The notes under the pieces were generated by a model. The model saw only the letters and a program-made list of their open reading frames with translations, was not told where the DNA came from and did no database searches. The position numbers and the translations under genes are program-made. A stretch of DNA of 32,060 nucleotides, from positions 1 through 32,060 of the IMG/VR virus record IMGVR_UViG_3300035188_000037, one strand, 5' to 3'. The DNA comes from a virus. Shown here piece after piece: positions 8,440 to 15,245 of this stretch. The stretch's first letter is position 1, and each line of letters begins with the position of its first letter.

Positions 8440-8940
8440 ATGGCAACTGCATTATGGATTAAACGAGAGGACTTGGTTCGCAACACCGCGATTGGCGGTA
8501 ACGTGGACACGGACAAGTTTATTCAGTTTATTAAAATCGCACAGGAGATACACATCCAAAACTATACTGGCACGAAGTTGTATGACAAGATAAGCGATGA
8601 CATCATTGCAGGAACTCTTGCCAACCCTTACTTGGCGTTGGTCAACGACTACTTGCAGCCGATGCTTATCCATTGGGCAATGGTGGAGTACTTGCCTTTT
8701 GCTGCTTATACCATCGGCAACGGTGGGGTGTTCAAGCACAACTCCGAGAATAGCACTACCGCTGAAAAGATTGAGGTTGACTACTTGGTAGGCAAGGCTC
8801 GTGACTTGGCGCAGTATTATACGGATAGGTTCATCACTTATATGAGCTACAACCAAGCATCATTCCCTCAATATAATTCAAACAACAATGCAGATGTCTA
8901 CCCCGACACCGATGCGAACTTTGCGAGCTGGGTTCTCTAA
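8440..8940 (+). CDS. Head-tail connector-like protein (DUF6712-like)
   Basis: This 166-residue helical protein begins three bases after the portal stop. Its pattern is a short N-terminal strand, KFIQFIKIAQEIHIQNYTGTKLYDKI, then a helical block around YLQPMLIHWAMVEYLPFAAYTIGNGGVFKH, and a last helix ending in Tyr/Asn-rich residues. This resembles the DUF6712 family found next to portals in Bacteroidota phages. The family occupies the gp6-like connector position. The role in head completion is inferred from family and position. Confidence 0.65.
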   Translation: MATALWIKREDLVRNTAIGGNVDTDKFIQFIKIAQEIHIQNYTGTKLYDKISDDIIAGTLANPYLALVNDYLQPMLIHWAMVEYLPFAAYTIGNGGVFKHNSENSTTAEKIEVDYLVGKARDLAQYYTDRFITYMSYNQASFPQYNSNNNADVYPDTDANFASWVL

Positions 8941-9010
8941 AAAGACCTACGAGCCGAAGAAGAGCAATATCATCAAGTTAAAGAGTTATTTAAAAGACAA
9001 TGGCAAATAA
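8888..9010 (+). CDS. Small basic protein overlapping the connector gene
   Basis: A 40-residue ORF starts in the end of the connector gene, with a possible later start at 8912 (MRTLRAGFSKK). It ends in an ATGGCAAATAA overlap with the next gene. The product is basic (AGFSKKTYEPKKSNIIKLKSYLKDNGK). The stretch 8941-8999 would otherwise be non-coding in a densely packed genome, and the ORF fills it exactly with translational coupling. Function unknown; it could be spurious. Confidence 0.45.
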   Translation: MQMSTPTPMRTLRAGFSKKTYEPKKSNIIKLKSYLKDNGK

Positions 9011-9218
9011 TATCAACTGGGGGCAAGTATATTGCTCATCCTACTTTGGCGATGAGGATTACAACACACGCACCTTAACGGGTGATGGTGTGCCTGCTTG
9101 CTTTGATAATGCCTTTACTTATGCTGAGAAGTATTCTATTCGTGTGTTGGCAGACGGTGGAACGGTAGAGGCATTTGCCTGCTTGGTGGATGCAATTGAC
9201 AGACTAAACTACAACTGA
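9000..9218 (+). CDS. Small hypothetical protein
   Basis: This 72-residue acidic protein (MANNINWGQVYCSSYFGDEDYN...) has Cys at about residues 12, 34 and 61. Its start is coupled to the preceding small ORF. It ends two bases before the GTG of the spike gene. It has no transmembrane segment and no recognised domain. Its place between connector and fibre genes suggests a virion accessory role only. Confidence 0.6.
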   Translation: MANNINWGQVYCSSYFGDEDYNTRTLTGDGVPACFDNAFTYAEKYSIRVLADGGTVEAFACLVDAIDRLNYN

Positions 9219-9220
9219 TT

Positions 9221-10990
9221 GTGAGCGATTTTGATGACGCAAGTCTTGTACTGATTCCTTCGGGATACAAGAATGGCAAGGTGTATTCTGTCAAGCCGAC
9301 CGATGGTACTGGGGACTTAACCTTCACCCGTGCCTCAAGTGCTACCCGTGTGCAAAGTGACGGGCTTATAGAGAAGGTGCGGACGAATCTTGCTTTGTAT
9401 AGCGAAGACCAAACCAACTGGACAGTTCAGAACCAAACAAACGTAACCGCTAACGCTGCCGCAAATCCCTTGAATGGTGCGGTAACGGCTGACAAGGTAA
9501 TTCCGACCGTAGTAACTGATGACCACTATCGTGGCCTTACAATGGCTACAATGGTTGGGGAAATTACAGCAAGCATTTATGTGAAAGCAGACGGGTATAG
9601 TTTTTTTGACTTTGGCATTTTTAGCAATACCGCATCTAATTACCCCGTACGTGCTATTTTTAATTTGTCTACGCAAGCAATTACTTATGTAAATGGTTCG
9701 GTTGCTTCTATCACTTCGGTAGGTTCTGGATGGTATCGTGTTAGCATTACGGGTTCGGTAGCGAGTAGTTCTTCAATAGGTCTTTATCACCGAGTAAAAG
9801 CAAGTGCGACTACTGGCACTTATTCTGGTGATAATACAAGCGGTATGCTTTTGTGGGGTTGCCAGTTGGAGTCGGGAGTAATGACTGATTATATCGGCCC
9901 CACCACCACCGCAGCGGTATCAGTTGGCCCAGTGAGCGGTTTACCCCGTTTGGACTATTACGATAGCACTTGCCCCAAACTTCTCTTGGAGCCGCAGCGG
10001 ACTAATTTAGCCTCATATTCGGAGCAGTTTAACAATGCTGCTTGGTCAACGCAGGAAATAAATGTTACGGCTAACGCAGCCATAGCACCCGATGGCACGC
10101 AGTCAGCGGATAATATCGTGCCAACTGCAATAAGTGGCACACACCAAATTTTTAGCGCTGCTTTAGTTTCCTCATCGCAATGCGCAATGAGTGTTTTTGC
10201 AAAAGCAAACGGGTACACCACGTTTCATATGCTTGATAGGGCAAGCGGTTCAAATGGCGCAGTATTTAATTTAGCGAACGGGACTGTTACAAACGCAGGA
10301 AGCGGCACTGGTGCAATTACCGCAATGGGGAACGGATGGTACCGATGCACTGCCGTTGCAAGCACTACGGGCGTTCGTTTTTACGTTCCAACCTCAGCAA
10401 GTAATTTTACTGGCGATGGTACAAGTGGTGTTCTTTTATGGGGTTGCCAAGTGGAAGCGGGAGCCTACGCCACCTCGTACATCCCCACGCTTGATGCATC
10501 AGTTACAAGGGTTGCGGATAGTTACACACGAAACAACATCTACACGAATGGCCTCATTTCGGCTTCTGGTGGTACTTGGTTTTTGGAATTAGCGGATAAC
10601 GTAGTTCTTGCCCGTGATGCAAGTGGTTCCGAGTTTTACATTGGTGAGAGTGCTGCTTCGTCAGTTCAAGGTGGTGCTCGTTCAATTGCATTGAGAAATG
10701 TGGGCGGAGCTGGTAGCCGTTTAACTATTCAATATTGGAACGGTTCTGCTCTATCTAACTTATTTACTCCAACGTCTAATACTCCAAAAATTGCTATCAA
10801 GTTTAATGGCACAACTGCGGATATTTTTCAAAACGGAGTTAAGGTAGTCACTGGAGCGTCAGCCGCACTAACACTGGCATCAGTTCAACATTTTAATGCT
10901 TTGGCTGGCGTTTCTCGTAGATTAAGCCAAACGCTTTTATTTCCCACGTTATTAACCGATGCTCAATGCATTGAACTAACCACGATATGA
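9221..10990 (+). CDS. Tail or head spike/fibre protein with two carbohydrate-binding-like repeats
   Basis: This 589-residue, Ser/Thr/Gly-rich protein uses a GTG start directly after the previous stop. Residues about 55-227 and 261-423 form an internal tandem repeat. Each unit runs RTNLA-YSE, INVTANAA, a GWYR core, and a LLWGCQ-E-G motif near its end. This is the pattern of phage head-spike/fibre jelly-roll domains that bind surface glycans. The remainder (about 430-589) resembles a LamG-like beta sandwich (IAIKFNGTTADIFQNGVKVV). It probably contacts host or environmental polysaccharide. Virion location (tail or capsid) cannot be decided from sequence. Confidence 0.7.
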   Translation: MSDFDDASLVLIPSGYKNGKVYSVKPTDGTGDLTFTRASSATRVQSDGLIEKVRTNLALYSEDQTNWTVQNQTNVTANAAANPLNGAVTADKVIPTVVTDDHYRGLTMATMVGEITASIYVKADGYSFFDFGIFSNTASNYPVRAIFNLSTQAITYVNGSVASITSVGSGWYRVSITGSVASSSSIGLYHRVKASATTGTYSGDNTSGMLLWGCQLESGVMTDYIGPTTTAAVSVGPVSGLPRLDYYDSTCPKLLLEPQRTNLASYSEQFNNAAWSTQEINVTANAAIAPDGTQSADNIVPTAISGTHQIFSAALVSSSQCAMSVFAKANGYTTFHMLDRASGSNGAVFNLANGTVTNAGSGTGAITAMGNGWYRCTAVASTTGVRFYVPTSASNFTGDGTSGVLLWGCQVEAGAYATSYIPTLDASVTRVADSYTRNNIYTNGLISASGGTWFLELADNVVLARDASGSEFYIGESAASSVQGGARSIALRNVGGAGSRLTIQYWNGSALSNLFTPTSNTPKIAIKFNGTTADIFQNGVKVVTGASAALTLASVQHFNALAGVSRRLSQTLLFPTLLTDAQCIELTTI

Positions 10991-11370
10991 ATTTCAGAAA
11001 ATACGAGTTCACGCCTACCCAATGGGCAACGGCTAAAGCAAAGATTGAGTTAACGGGTACCGACCCCGAAGGCGAAACGTACACCTATTGGAACCCCGAA
11101 TTAGTTACTGCGGTAGTAGAACTCGGGCATCTTTGCACCCAATGGGGAACAGATGCCGAAGGCAACCAAGTTTGTGAGGTTACCTCGCCAAAGTACGCAG
11201 TTGACATTTTGTGGACTGCCGAACCAATGACAACTTCGTTTGCGTCTTATGTGGTATGGCCTGCACCTTGCGGAGTTCATATCTTTGCAGGATGGGAATC
11301 AGCATACGAATCAGAATACTGCGTTGCTAACCCCGATGCTTCTTATTGCCAAGAACCAAATAATAATTAA
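10987..11370 (+). CDS. Hypothetical protein of the fibre module
   Basis: This 127-residue protein starts with ATGA overlap to the spike stop, so it is translationally coupled to it. It is acidic and aromatic, with six Cys (for example HLCTQWG, QVCEV, PAPCGVHIF, EYCVANPDASYCQE). The Trp-rich segments suggest a compact binding domain. Its location between two fibre genes suggests a spike accessory, chaperone or tip protein. No known domain recognised. Confidence 0.55.
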   Translation: MNFRKYEFTPTQWATAKAKIELTGTDPEGETYTYWNPELVTAVVELGHLCTQWGTDAEGNQVCEVTSPKYAVDILWTAEPMTTSFASYVVWPAPCGVHIFAGWESAYESEYCVANPDASYCQEPNNN

Positions 11371-11372
11371 AT

Positions 11373-12272
11373 ATGGGAACAACACTTACGGGGACAACCC
11401 CACAGGACACATACGACAGCCTTATTAAGGTTACGGACAACGGGCCTCTAACGGGGTCACTAAAGACTTTGACTGACGGATTAGGCAACGATTCTTCTTT
11501 GTCTTTATCTACTTCTGCTGCATCTATCGCAGGAACTTTGGCAGTAAGCGGCAACGCTGCTTTTGATACGAATGTTTTATTTGTAGATGCAGCGAACAAC
11601 CGAGTTGGTATTGGTACGGTAGTGCCCGATGTAAAATTATCAGTAATCGGGCCAAGTGGTGGTAATGCAATTTATTGGTCAGATTTGGCAAATAATTCGG
11701 GTTACTTGGGAATTAGAGGCGGAGCCGTTGCATCTGTTGGAGCAGATAACAATTTAGTATTTGAAACCGCATCAACCGAGCGTATGCGTGTAACAACAGA
11801 TGCTTATGTTCGTTTATCAGCATCAACAGGCGGCATCCAATTCAACGGGGACACCGCAGCAGCCAACGCCCTTGATGACTACGAAGAAGGCACTTGGACT
11901 ATGGGTGTATCGTTTGGCGGTGCGTCTGTTGGTGCGACTTATAGCCTCAACACGGGAAAATATACCAAGATAGGAAGGCAAGTAAACGTAACAGGTTATT
12001 TGACCTTAACAAGCAAAGGAAGCTCTACGGGTGCTGCAAAAATTACGGGATTGCCTTTTACGATTTTTAATGATTATGGAAATTATAGCGCGGTTACTCT
12101 GTGGTTTGATAAAGTAACTTTTACAAATCAATATCAAGGTAATGGCGCGATTAACAGTACAACTATTTCATTAGAAGAAACTACTATATTGGGTGTTGGA
12201 ACACCCCTTACTAACGCTGACTTTGCAAACGATAGCGCAATAATTGTAAACTTTACCTACTTTATCTCTTAA
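11373..12272 (+). CDS. Tail fibre-like protein
   Basis: The N-terminal 45 residues of this 299-residue protein (MGTTLTGTTPQDTYDSLIKV then GPLTGSLKTLTDGLGNDSSLSLS) look like a phage fibre attachment segment. They are followed by NRVGIGTVVPDVKLSV, the GIGT-P repeat style found in trimeric fibres, and AAANALDDYEEGTWTMGVSFGGA, often seen just before C-terminal receptor-binding beta sandwiches of fibres. The last 110 residues are a beta-rich tip. Probable receptor recognition. No endosialidase-like chaperone motif is seen. Confidence 0.7.
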   Translation: MGTTLTGTTPQDTYDSLIKVTDNGPLTGSLKTLTDGLGNDSSLSLSTSAASIAGTLAVSGNAAFDTNVLFVDAANNRVGIGTVVPDVKLSVIGPSGGNAIYWSDLANNSGYLGIRGGAVASVGADNNLVFETASTERMRVTTDAYVRLSASTGGIQFNGDTAAANALDDYEEGTWTMGVSFGGASVGATYSLNTGKYTKIGRQVNVTGYLTLTSKGSSTGAAKITGLPFTIFNDYGNYSAVTLWFDKVTFTNQYQGNGAINSTTISLEETTILGVGTPLTNADFANDSAIIVNFTYFIS

Positions 12273-12290
12273 TAAATAAAACTAAACAAA

Positions 12291-12536
12291 ATGATTGAAG
12301 AAGTAATCTACATCAGCGACTTTAACGTCAAACTTGACGGAACTATCGCAGTCCGCAAAACCACAGACGTTACCAAAGACGGAGCCGTTATCGCTTCATC
12401 TTATTGGCGCACCGTGCTTGCAGTTAACGACCCTGCTGCCGATGAGGTATTGGGAGTTGATGGCTACTACCGCACCCTTGCCAACGATGCTTGGGCAATG
12501 ATTCCTGCACCCGTTGCAGAAGTTGTAGCCGAGTAA
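12291..12536 (+). CDS. Small hypothetical protein after the fibre gene
   Basis: This 81-residue acidic protein carries INFNVKLDG-type beta strands followed by a Trp/Asp-rich segment and an Ala/Val/Glu C-terminus. It starts 18 bases after the fibre stop, and the next gene starts immediately after its TAA. It may be a fibre accessory protein. Nothing more specific can be seen. Confidence 0.55.
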   Translation: MIEEVIYISDFNVKLDGTIAVRKTTDVTKDGAVIASSYWRTVLAVNDPAADEVLGVDGYYRTLANDAWAMIPAPVAEVVAE

Positions 12537-12671
12537 GTGGAACACCTACAACAACGGCTTGAGGCATTAAAGCAGCAAGAGGCGAATCTACTAATGCAAT
12601 TAGATGAGGTTCGTGTACTGATTCAAGCCTACGAGAACACCCTAAACAAAGATGACAAAGGAGTCGGCTGA
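12537..12671 (+). CDS. Small coiled-coil protein (GTG start)
   Basis: A 44-residue ORF begins with GTG directly at the end of the previous gene (TAAGTG). The product is one continuous amphipathic helix, with VEHLQQRLEALKQQEA followed by LLMQLDEVRVLIQAYENTL, a typical heptad pattern. Its 3' end overlaps the next small membrane protein gene by 20 bases. Short coiled-coil proteins of this kind often precede holin genes in Bacteroidota phages. Function unknown. Confidence 0.5.
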   Translation: MEHLQQRLEALKQQEANLLMQLDEVRVLIQAYENTLNKDDKGVG

Positions 12672-12822
12672 TAGCGTAATTACGTCTTGGTCTTTAACGG
12701 GAGCAGGACTTCTCGTAAGCTACGCCCATCAAGCGTTGGGTTTAGCCGTACTTGTAACCTCACTTGCGTACACTCTTTGGAAGTGGCGAAGGGACTACAA
12801 GAGGGACAAAGGTGCTAATTGA
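12652..12822 (+). CDS. Small membrane protein, holin candidate
   Basis: This 56-residue protein has one clear hydrophobic segment (LTGAGLLVSYAHQALGLAVLVTSLAYTLW) and a strongly basic tail (KWRRDYKRDKG). That topology is common in phage holins and Bacteroidota phage lysis cassettes. It starts inside the preceding coiled-coil gene and overlaps the next membrane protein gene by 11 bases, so the three are probably translationally coupled. The holin role is inferred from size, topology and closeness to the endolysin. Confidence 0.55.
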   Translation: MTKESADSVITSWSLTGAGLLVSYAHQALGLAVLVTSLAYTLWKWRRDYKRDKGAN

Positions 12823-13012
12823 GCGCATCTTCGGTAACCCGAAGACTACTCTACTTGGGCTGATAATCATCGGCCTTTGTTTTGTGCTTGTGTTTTACGA
12901 GAAGGCCACGCTCACGGAGGTGAGTGCGTTTATGATGGGTGCGTTTGCCCTTATGTTTTTAAAAGACCCTAAAGATGGCGAAGCAACAGGCGGTAAGTCA
13001 ACGAATAAGTAA
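12812..13012 (+). CDS. Small two-helix membrane protein, holin candidate
   Basis: From a GTG at 12812 this frame encodes 66 residues with two hydrophobic stretches (TTLLGLIIIGLCFVLVFY and VSAFMMGAFALMFL) joined by a short acidic turn, and a charged C-terminus. I prefer this start to an upstream TTG at 12764, which would lie deep inside the previous gene. Together with 12652-12822 it forms a pair of small membrane proteins upstream of the endolysin, consistent with a holin/antiholin pair or a holin and an accessory protein. Confidence 0.55.
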   Translation: MLIERIFGNPKTTLLGLIIIGLCFVLVFYEKATLTEVSAFMMGAFALMFLKDPKDGEATGGKSTNK

Positions 13013-13103
13013 GAGCAAGAAGCGAGGCAAGCATTCCAAGAGTGCAAGCAGCAATAAGGCGAGTAAGAACTACTCAAAGCCCTACAAGTCACAGGGTCGT
13101 TAA
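12975..13103 (+). CDS. Small highly basic protein
   Basis: A 42-residue ORF (MAKQQAVSQRISKSKKRGK... ending YKSQGR) starts inside the end of the membrane protein gene. It is rich in Lys, Ser and Arg and has no acidic residue. Short basic proteins of this style are common near lysis genes of Bacteroidota phages. It could bind nucleic acid or the inner membrane surface. It is the last gene before a repeat-rich intergenic region. Confidence 0.5.
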   Translation: MAKQQAVSQRISKSKKRGKHSKSASSNKASKNYSKPYKSQGR

Positions 13104-13106
13104 AAT

Positions 13107-13188
13107 GTGCATTAAGGCGCACTTTACCTGTTAATGTACGTTTTAATGTACATTATGACTACAAATTGTGCAATTAAAGGCACATTAA
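13107..13188. repeat. Cluster of TTAATGYRC half-sites, possible operator
   Basis: In the 160-base gap before the endolysin gene there are four copies of one half-site. They are GTGCATTAA (13107-13115, inverted), TTAATGTAC (13131-13139), TTAATGTAC (13143-13151) and GCACATTAA (13180-13188, inverted). The third lies within the 12-base palindrome TAATGTACATTA (13144-13155). Further AATTG-TG-CAATT and GCACT/AGTGC small dyads lie next to it. This density suggests a protein-binding site controlling lysis genes. No candidate regulator is identified. Confidence 0.45.
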
Positions 13189-13264
13189 GCACTATGCAAA
13201 AAGTGCAAAGTGTAAACTCAAATGCGCATAATGTGTAAAACGTACAACTTTTGATATTAAAAAC

Positions 13265-13690
13265 GTGACCAAGAACTTTACCCTCGCAGAACTGACTGCT
13301 ACAAAAACAGGGCTTCCTAACGCTTTACCCAAGCACTTGGAACCCAACCTCCGTGCGCTTGCAGAAAACGTCTTACAACCCACGAGAGACGCATTAGGTG
13401 CGGTGAAAGTGACGAGTGCATACCGCAGCCCTGCGGTGAATAGCAAAGTAGGGGGAGCAAAGACATCGCAGCACGTTCAAGGCCAAGCAGCCGACCTCAA
13501 GTGCGAAGCAGGCAACGATGTTTTATTTCATTGGATAAAGGACAATTTAGACTTTGACCAACTCATTTGGGAATTTGGCTCTGATACTGCGCCATCGTGG
13601 GTTCACGTTAGTTACTCAAGTAGCAAGAACCGAAAACAAATCCTAAAAGCAGTAAAGCACAATGGCAAAACTAAATACCTCCTCTTTTGA
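13265..13690 (+). CDS. Endolysin, M15A-type peptidase
   Basis: This 141-residue protein has the M15 zinc peptidase signature: VTSAYRSPAVN at about 49-59, SQHVQGQAADL with His70 and Asp77, and WVHVS with His114. These three would bind zinc, and Glu103 in IWEF is a plausible general base. Such enzymes cut peptide cross-links of peptidoglycan to release virions. The short length with a single domain and no signal peptide means it would need a holin for export, and two candidates lie upstream. The start is GTG. The C-terminus is basic. It overlaps the following spanin frame only if that gene used an upstream TTG. Confidence 0.85.
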   Translation: MTKNFTLAELTATKTGLPNALPKHLEPNLRALAENVLQPTRDALGAVKVTSAYRSPAVNSKVGGAKTSQHVQGQAADLKCEAGNDVLFHWIKDNLDFDQLIWEFGSDTAPSWVHVSYSSSKNRKQILKAVKHNGKTKYLLF

Positions 13691-13701
13691 TAACTGGCTC
13701 A

Positions 13702-14109
13702 ATGAACTTGAAACTAAACCCCAACCGACTTGCAATGTGGACAATCCTGCTGACTGCGACTCTTGCGGCTCTTAGCAGTTGCGCTACTGTGAAACCAGTC
13801 CTTCAGAGTGTAGTTGTAAGGGACACGGTAATTGTCACCAAGACAAAGTACCTAACCGACACTCTGGAACTTTACAAGGACACGACAATTTACCAAGACA
13901 AGGTAAGACTTCAACTCCAGTACATAGACCGAAAGGTATTCGTTGAGGCAACCTGCTTGCCCGATACCATACGAGTCACACAAACCAAGATTCTAACGAA
14001 GGAGAAGAAGCAGAGGGGATGGACTTTGGAAGGCGCAGCGGTTACGCTTGGGCTTATCCTTGTCGCTGCGTACTTCATCAAGAAGTGGATAGACAAGCTC
14101 GTAGAGTAG
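13702..14109 (+). CDS. Unimolecular spanin (u-spanin) candidate
   Basis: From the ATG at 13702 this 135-residue protein begins with a basic N-terminus and a hydrophobic signal (MWTILLTATLAALSSC). It has a lipobox LSSC, with Cys27 as the expected lipidated residue. The middle is beta-rich, with repeated D-T-V-like strands (RDTVIVTKTKYLTDTLELY, CLPDTIRVTQTKILT). A C-terminal transmembrane segment follows (GAAVTLGLILVAAYFIKKWI). A lipoprotein anchor plus a C-terminal membrane anchor in one polypeptide is the topology of u-spanins such as T1 gp11, which fuse inner and outer membranes at the end of lysis. I chose this start because the upstream TTG at 13687 only adds residues before the signal. 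Confidence 0.75.
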   Translation: MNLKLNPNRLAMWTILLTATLAALSSCATVKPVLQSVVVRDTVIVTKTKYLTDTLELYKDTTIYQDKVRLQLQYIDRKVFVEATCLPDTIRVTQTKILTKEKKQRGWTLEGAAVTLGLILVAAYFIKKWIDKLVE

Positions 14110-14267
14110 GTTTATTTGGCTTCTGCTGCACTTAAATACTAAAATGGTATAAGTGTATGCCTTGAGGTATTTGGATGCGTTAGAACGCAACTTCTTTCTT
14201 TTTCTTTGTTAAGTTTCTTTTTCTTTAAGTTGTTTGGTAAAGTTAAGAGTTGACTAACTACTAACTT

Positions 14268-14319
14268 AAGTTAACTTGTAAGTTGATTAAGTTAAGTAAC
14301 TAATCAAGTTAACTTGTAA
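14268..14319. repeat. Direct repeat of AAGTTAACTTGTAA with an internal dyad
   Basis: AAGTTAACTTGTAA occurs at 14268-14281 and 14306-14319, 38 bases apart start to start. Each copy contains the palindrome AAGTTAACTT. Between them TTGATTA (14283-14289) and TAATCAA (14301-14307) form an inverted repeat. The block looks like binding sites for an initiator or regulator. Confidence 0.6.
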
Positions 14320-14335
14320 AAAAAACAAAATAAAA

Positions 14336-14364
14336 TTGACATACGCAAGTCCTTATGCTAATAT
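14336..14364 (+). promoter_or_regulatory. TTGACA-N17-TAATAT promoter-like element
   Basis: TTGACA (14336-14341) is followed after 17 bases by TAATAT (14359-14364), with a TG two bases upstream of the second box. This is the layout of a sigma70 promoter of the proteobacterial type, unlike the TAnnTTTG elements elsewhere in the window. It directs transcription toward the gene at 14427. In an AT-rich spacer it could be chance. Confidence 0.35.
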
Positions 14365-14426
14365 GTAATGATTCTAAATAATGAATGACCATATCTACAT
14401 TTATTGGGATGATGTACCTTTGAACA

Positions 14427-14696
14427 ATGACACCAAAGTACTACATCGGCAAGACGTTGAAGATAGAGGCGAAGGATGTGGTGATGGACTTCCAGCCTGA
14501 TAACTACAATCTTGGAACTGCCCTCACCTACCTAATGAGAGCAGGTAAGAAACCTCACAACCCTATCTGCGATGACATCCGCAAGGCCATCGCTCACCTA
14601 CAATTTGAACTTGAACGCCAAGATGAGCAGCAAACCATTAGCGCAACAAGCGAAGGAAGCCAAACAACAACAGGAAAGTATGCAGTACTATACTAA
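14427..14696 (+). CDS. DUF3310-like protein
   Basis: Residues about 1-68 of this 89-residue protein show the DUF3310 pattern: YYIGKTLKIEAKDVVMDF, YNLGTALTYLMRAGKK, then DDIRKAIAHLQFELER. In phages this small domain occurs in early or replication regions, and its biochemical role is not firmly known. The C-terminal 20 residues (Ser/Thr/Gly-rich) overlap the start of the next gene and may be less constrained. It is the first gene after the control region. Confidence 0.65.
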   Translation: MTPKYYIGKTLKIEAKDVVMDFQPDNYNLGTALTYLMRAGKKPHNPICDDIRKAIAHLQFELERQDEQQTISATSEGSQTTTGKYAVLY

Positions 14697-14880
14697 CCCA
14701 GCCAAGCGCAGGAAGATAGACTTCATCCTTGAGGAGTGCGCTACGCTAATGTCTAACTGCGAAGCCACATACCAAGCTCGCCAACAGGCGAAGTACAAAG
14801 AACAAGAGCTACTGGGTGAGATTGCCAAGATAGACCTGCACTTCGCCATCCAATGTGGATATCTAATTCCCGATAATTGA
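14623..14880 (+). CDS. Hypothetical helical early protein
   Basis: From ATG 14623 this gives 85 residues (MSSKPLAQQAKEAKQQQES...). They form a Gln/Lys/Ala-rich helix, followed by CATLMSNCEATYQARQQAKYKEQELL and a short C-terminal segment. I prefer this start to 14572 because it removes a segment lying wholly inside the DUF3310-like gene. Its stop overlaps the next start (TTGA). No recognised domain. Confidence 0.5.
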   Translation: MSSKPLAQQAKEAKQQQESMQYYTNPAKRRKIDFILEECATLMSNCEATYQARQQAKYKEQELLGEIAKIDLHFAIQCGYLIPDN

Positions 14881-15233
14881 TTTACAAGATTGTCGTGGGC
14901 AAGGTTCCAAGCCTCAACGCTTTCTACGCATCAAAGCATTGGACTGCCCGTGTGAAGGCGAAGGAGTTGGTATCTAAGGAGGTGATGTCGCAGCTTGAGA
15001 AATATGACCTGCAAGAGATAAAGGATGTCCACATCCATTGCAAGGTGAACTACCGTTATGATATTGACAATGCGATAATGGCGGTGAAGTTTGCCCTTGA
15101 CACATTCAAGACTTGGGGTGGCGTGAAGGATGATAGCCGCAAATACGTCAAGTCTCTGAAGTTGGTACACGATACGACAATTCCAAAAGACACGGCAGAA
15201 ATAACCTTCACGGGTTTGTTGGTATCAGAATAA
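14877..15233 (+). CDS. RusA-like Holliday junction resolvase
   Basis: This 118-residue protein matches the RusA pattern. It has GKVPSLNAFYASKHWTAR at the N-terminus, YRYDIDNAIMAVKFALDTF with Asp62 and Asp64, and GGVKDDSRKYV with Asp85 and Asp86 as the acidic active-site group. RusA enzymes cut four-way junctions formed during recombination or replication, and in phages they can debranch DNA before packaging. A TTG start overlaps the preceding stop. Starting later would lose the first conserved strand. It lies in the early region with the helicase. Confidence 0.72.
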   Translation: MIYKIVVGKVPSLNAFYASKHWTARVKAKELVSKEVMSQLEKYDLQEIKDVHIHCKVNYRYDIDNAIMAVKFALDTFKTWGGVKDDSRKYVKSLKLVHDTTIPKDTAEITFTGLLVSE

Positions 15234-15245
15234 GTTGTATATTTG
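15215..15245 (+). promoter_or_regulatory. Bacteroidota-type promoter, TTTG-N19-TATATTTG
   Basis: TTTG (15215-15218) and TATATTTG (15238-15245) are separated by 19 bases. This matches the -33 TTTG and -7 TAnnTTTG elements of the Bacteroidota primary sigma factor. It overlaps the end of the RusA-like gene. A transcript would start near 15250, giving a leader that includes TAAAACCAATCAG just before the ATG at 15268. Confidence 0.75.

Larger units (their letters stand above)
14110..14426. other. Non-coding control region between lysis and early genes
   Basis: These 317 bases hold no convincing gene. A pyrimidine-rich stretch (about 14189-14230) is followed by an AT-rich repeat block (14235-14320) built from TTAAC/GTTAA words. 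A TTGACA-N17-TAATAT pair lies at 14336-14364, and a TACCTTTG (14415-14422) lies just before the next start codon. It separates the late cassette from the early genes and is the best candidate in the window for a replication origin or early control region. Confidence 0.5.

Noticed and set aside
8452-8856. A 134-codon open frame on the - strand
   Set aside because: It is antisense to the connector-like gene and reads as low-similarity shadow sequence.
9221-12272. Diversity-generating retroelement acting on the fibre genes
   Set aside because: No reverse transcriptase gene, template repeat or variable repeat is visible in the window.
14415-14422. TACCTTTG as a promoter for the DUF3310-like gene
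   Set aside because: It matches TAnnTTTG, but no TTG lies at the right distance upstream and it sits only a few bases before the start codon, leaving almost no leader.
14381-14500. Possible 39-residue ORF starting MNDHIYIYWDDVPL
   Set aside because: Most of it overlaps the DUF3310-like gene in another frame, and the later half has no protein-like character. It may be real but I cannot support it.
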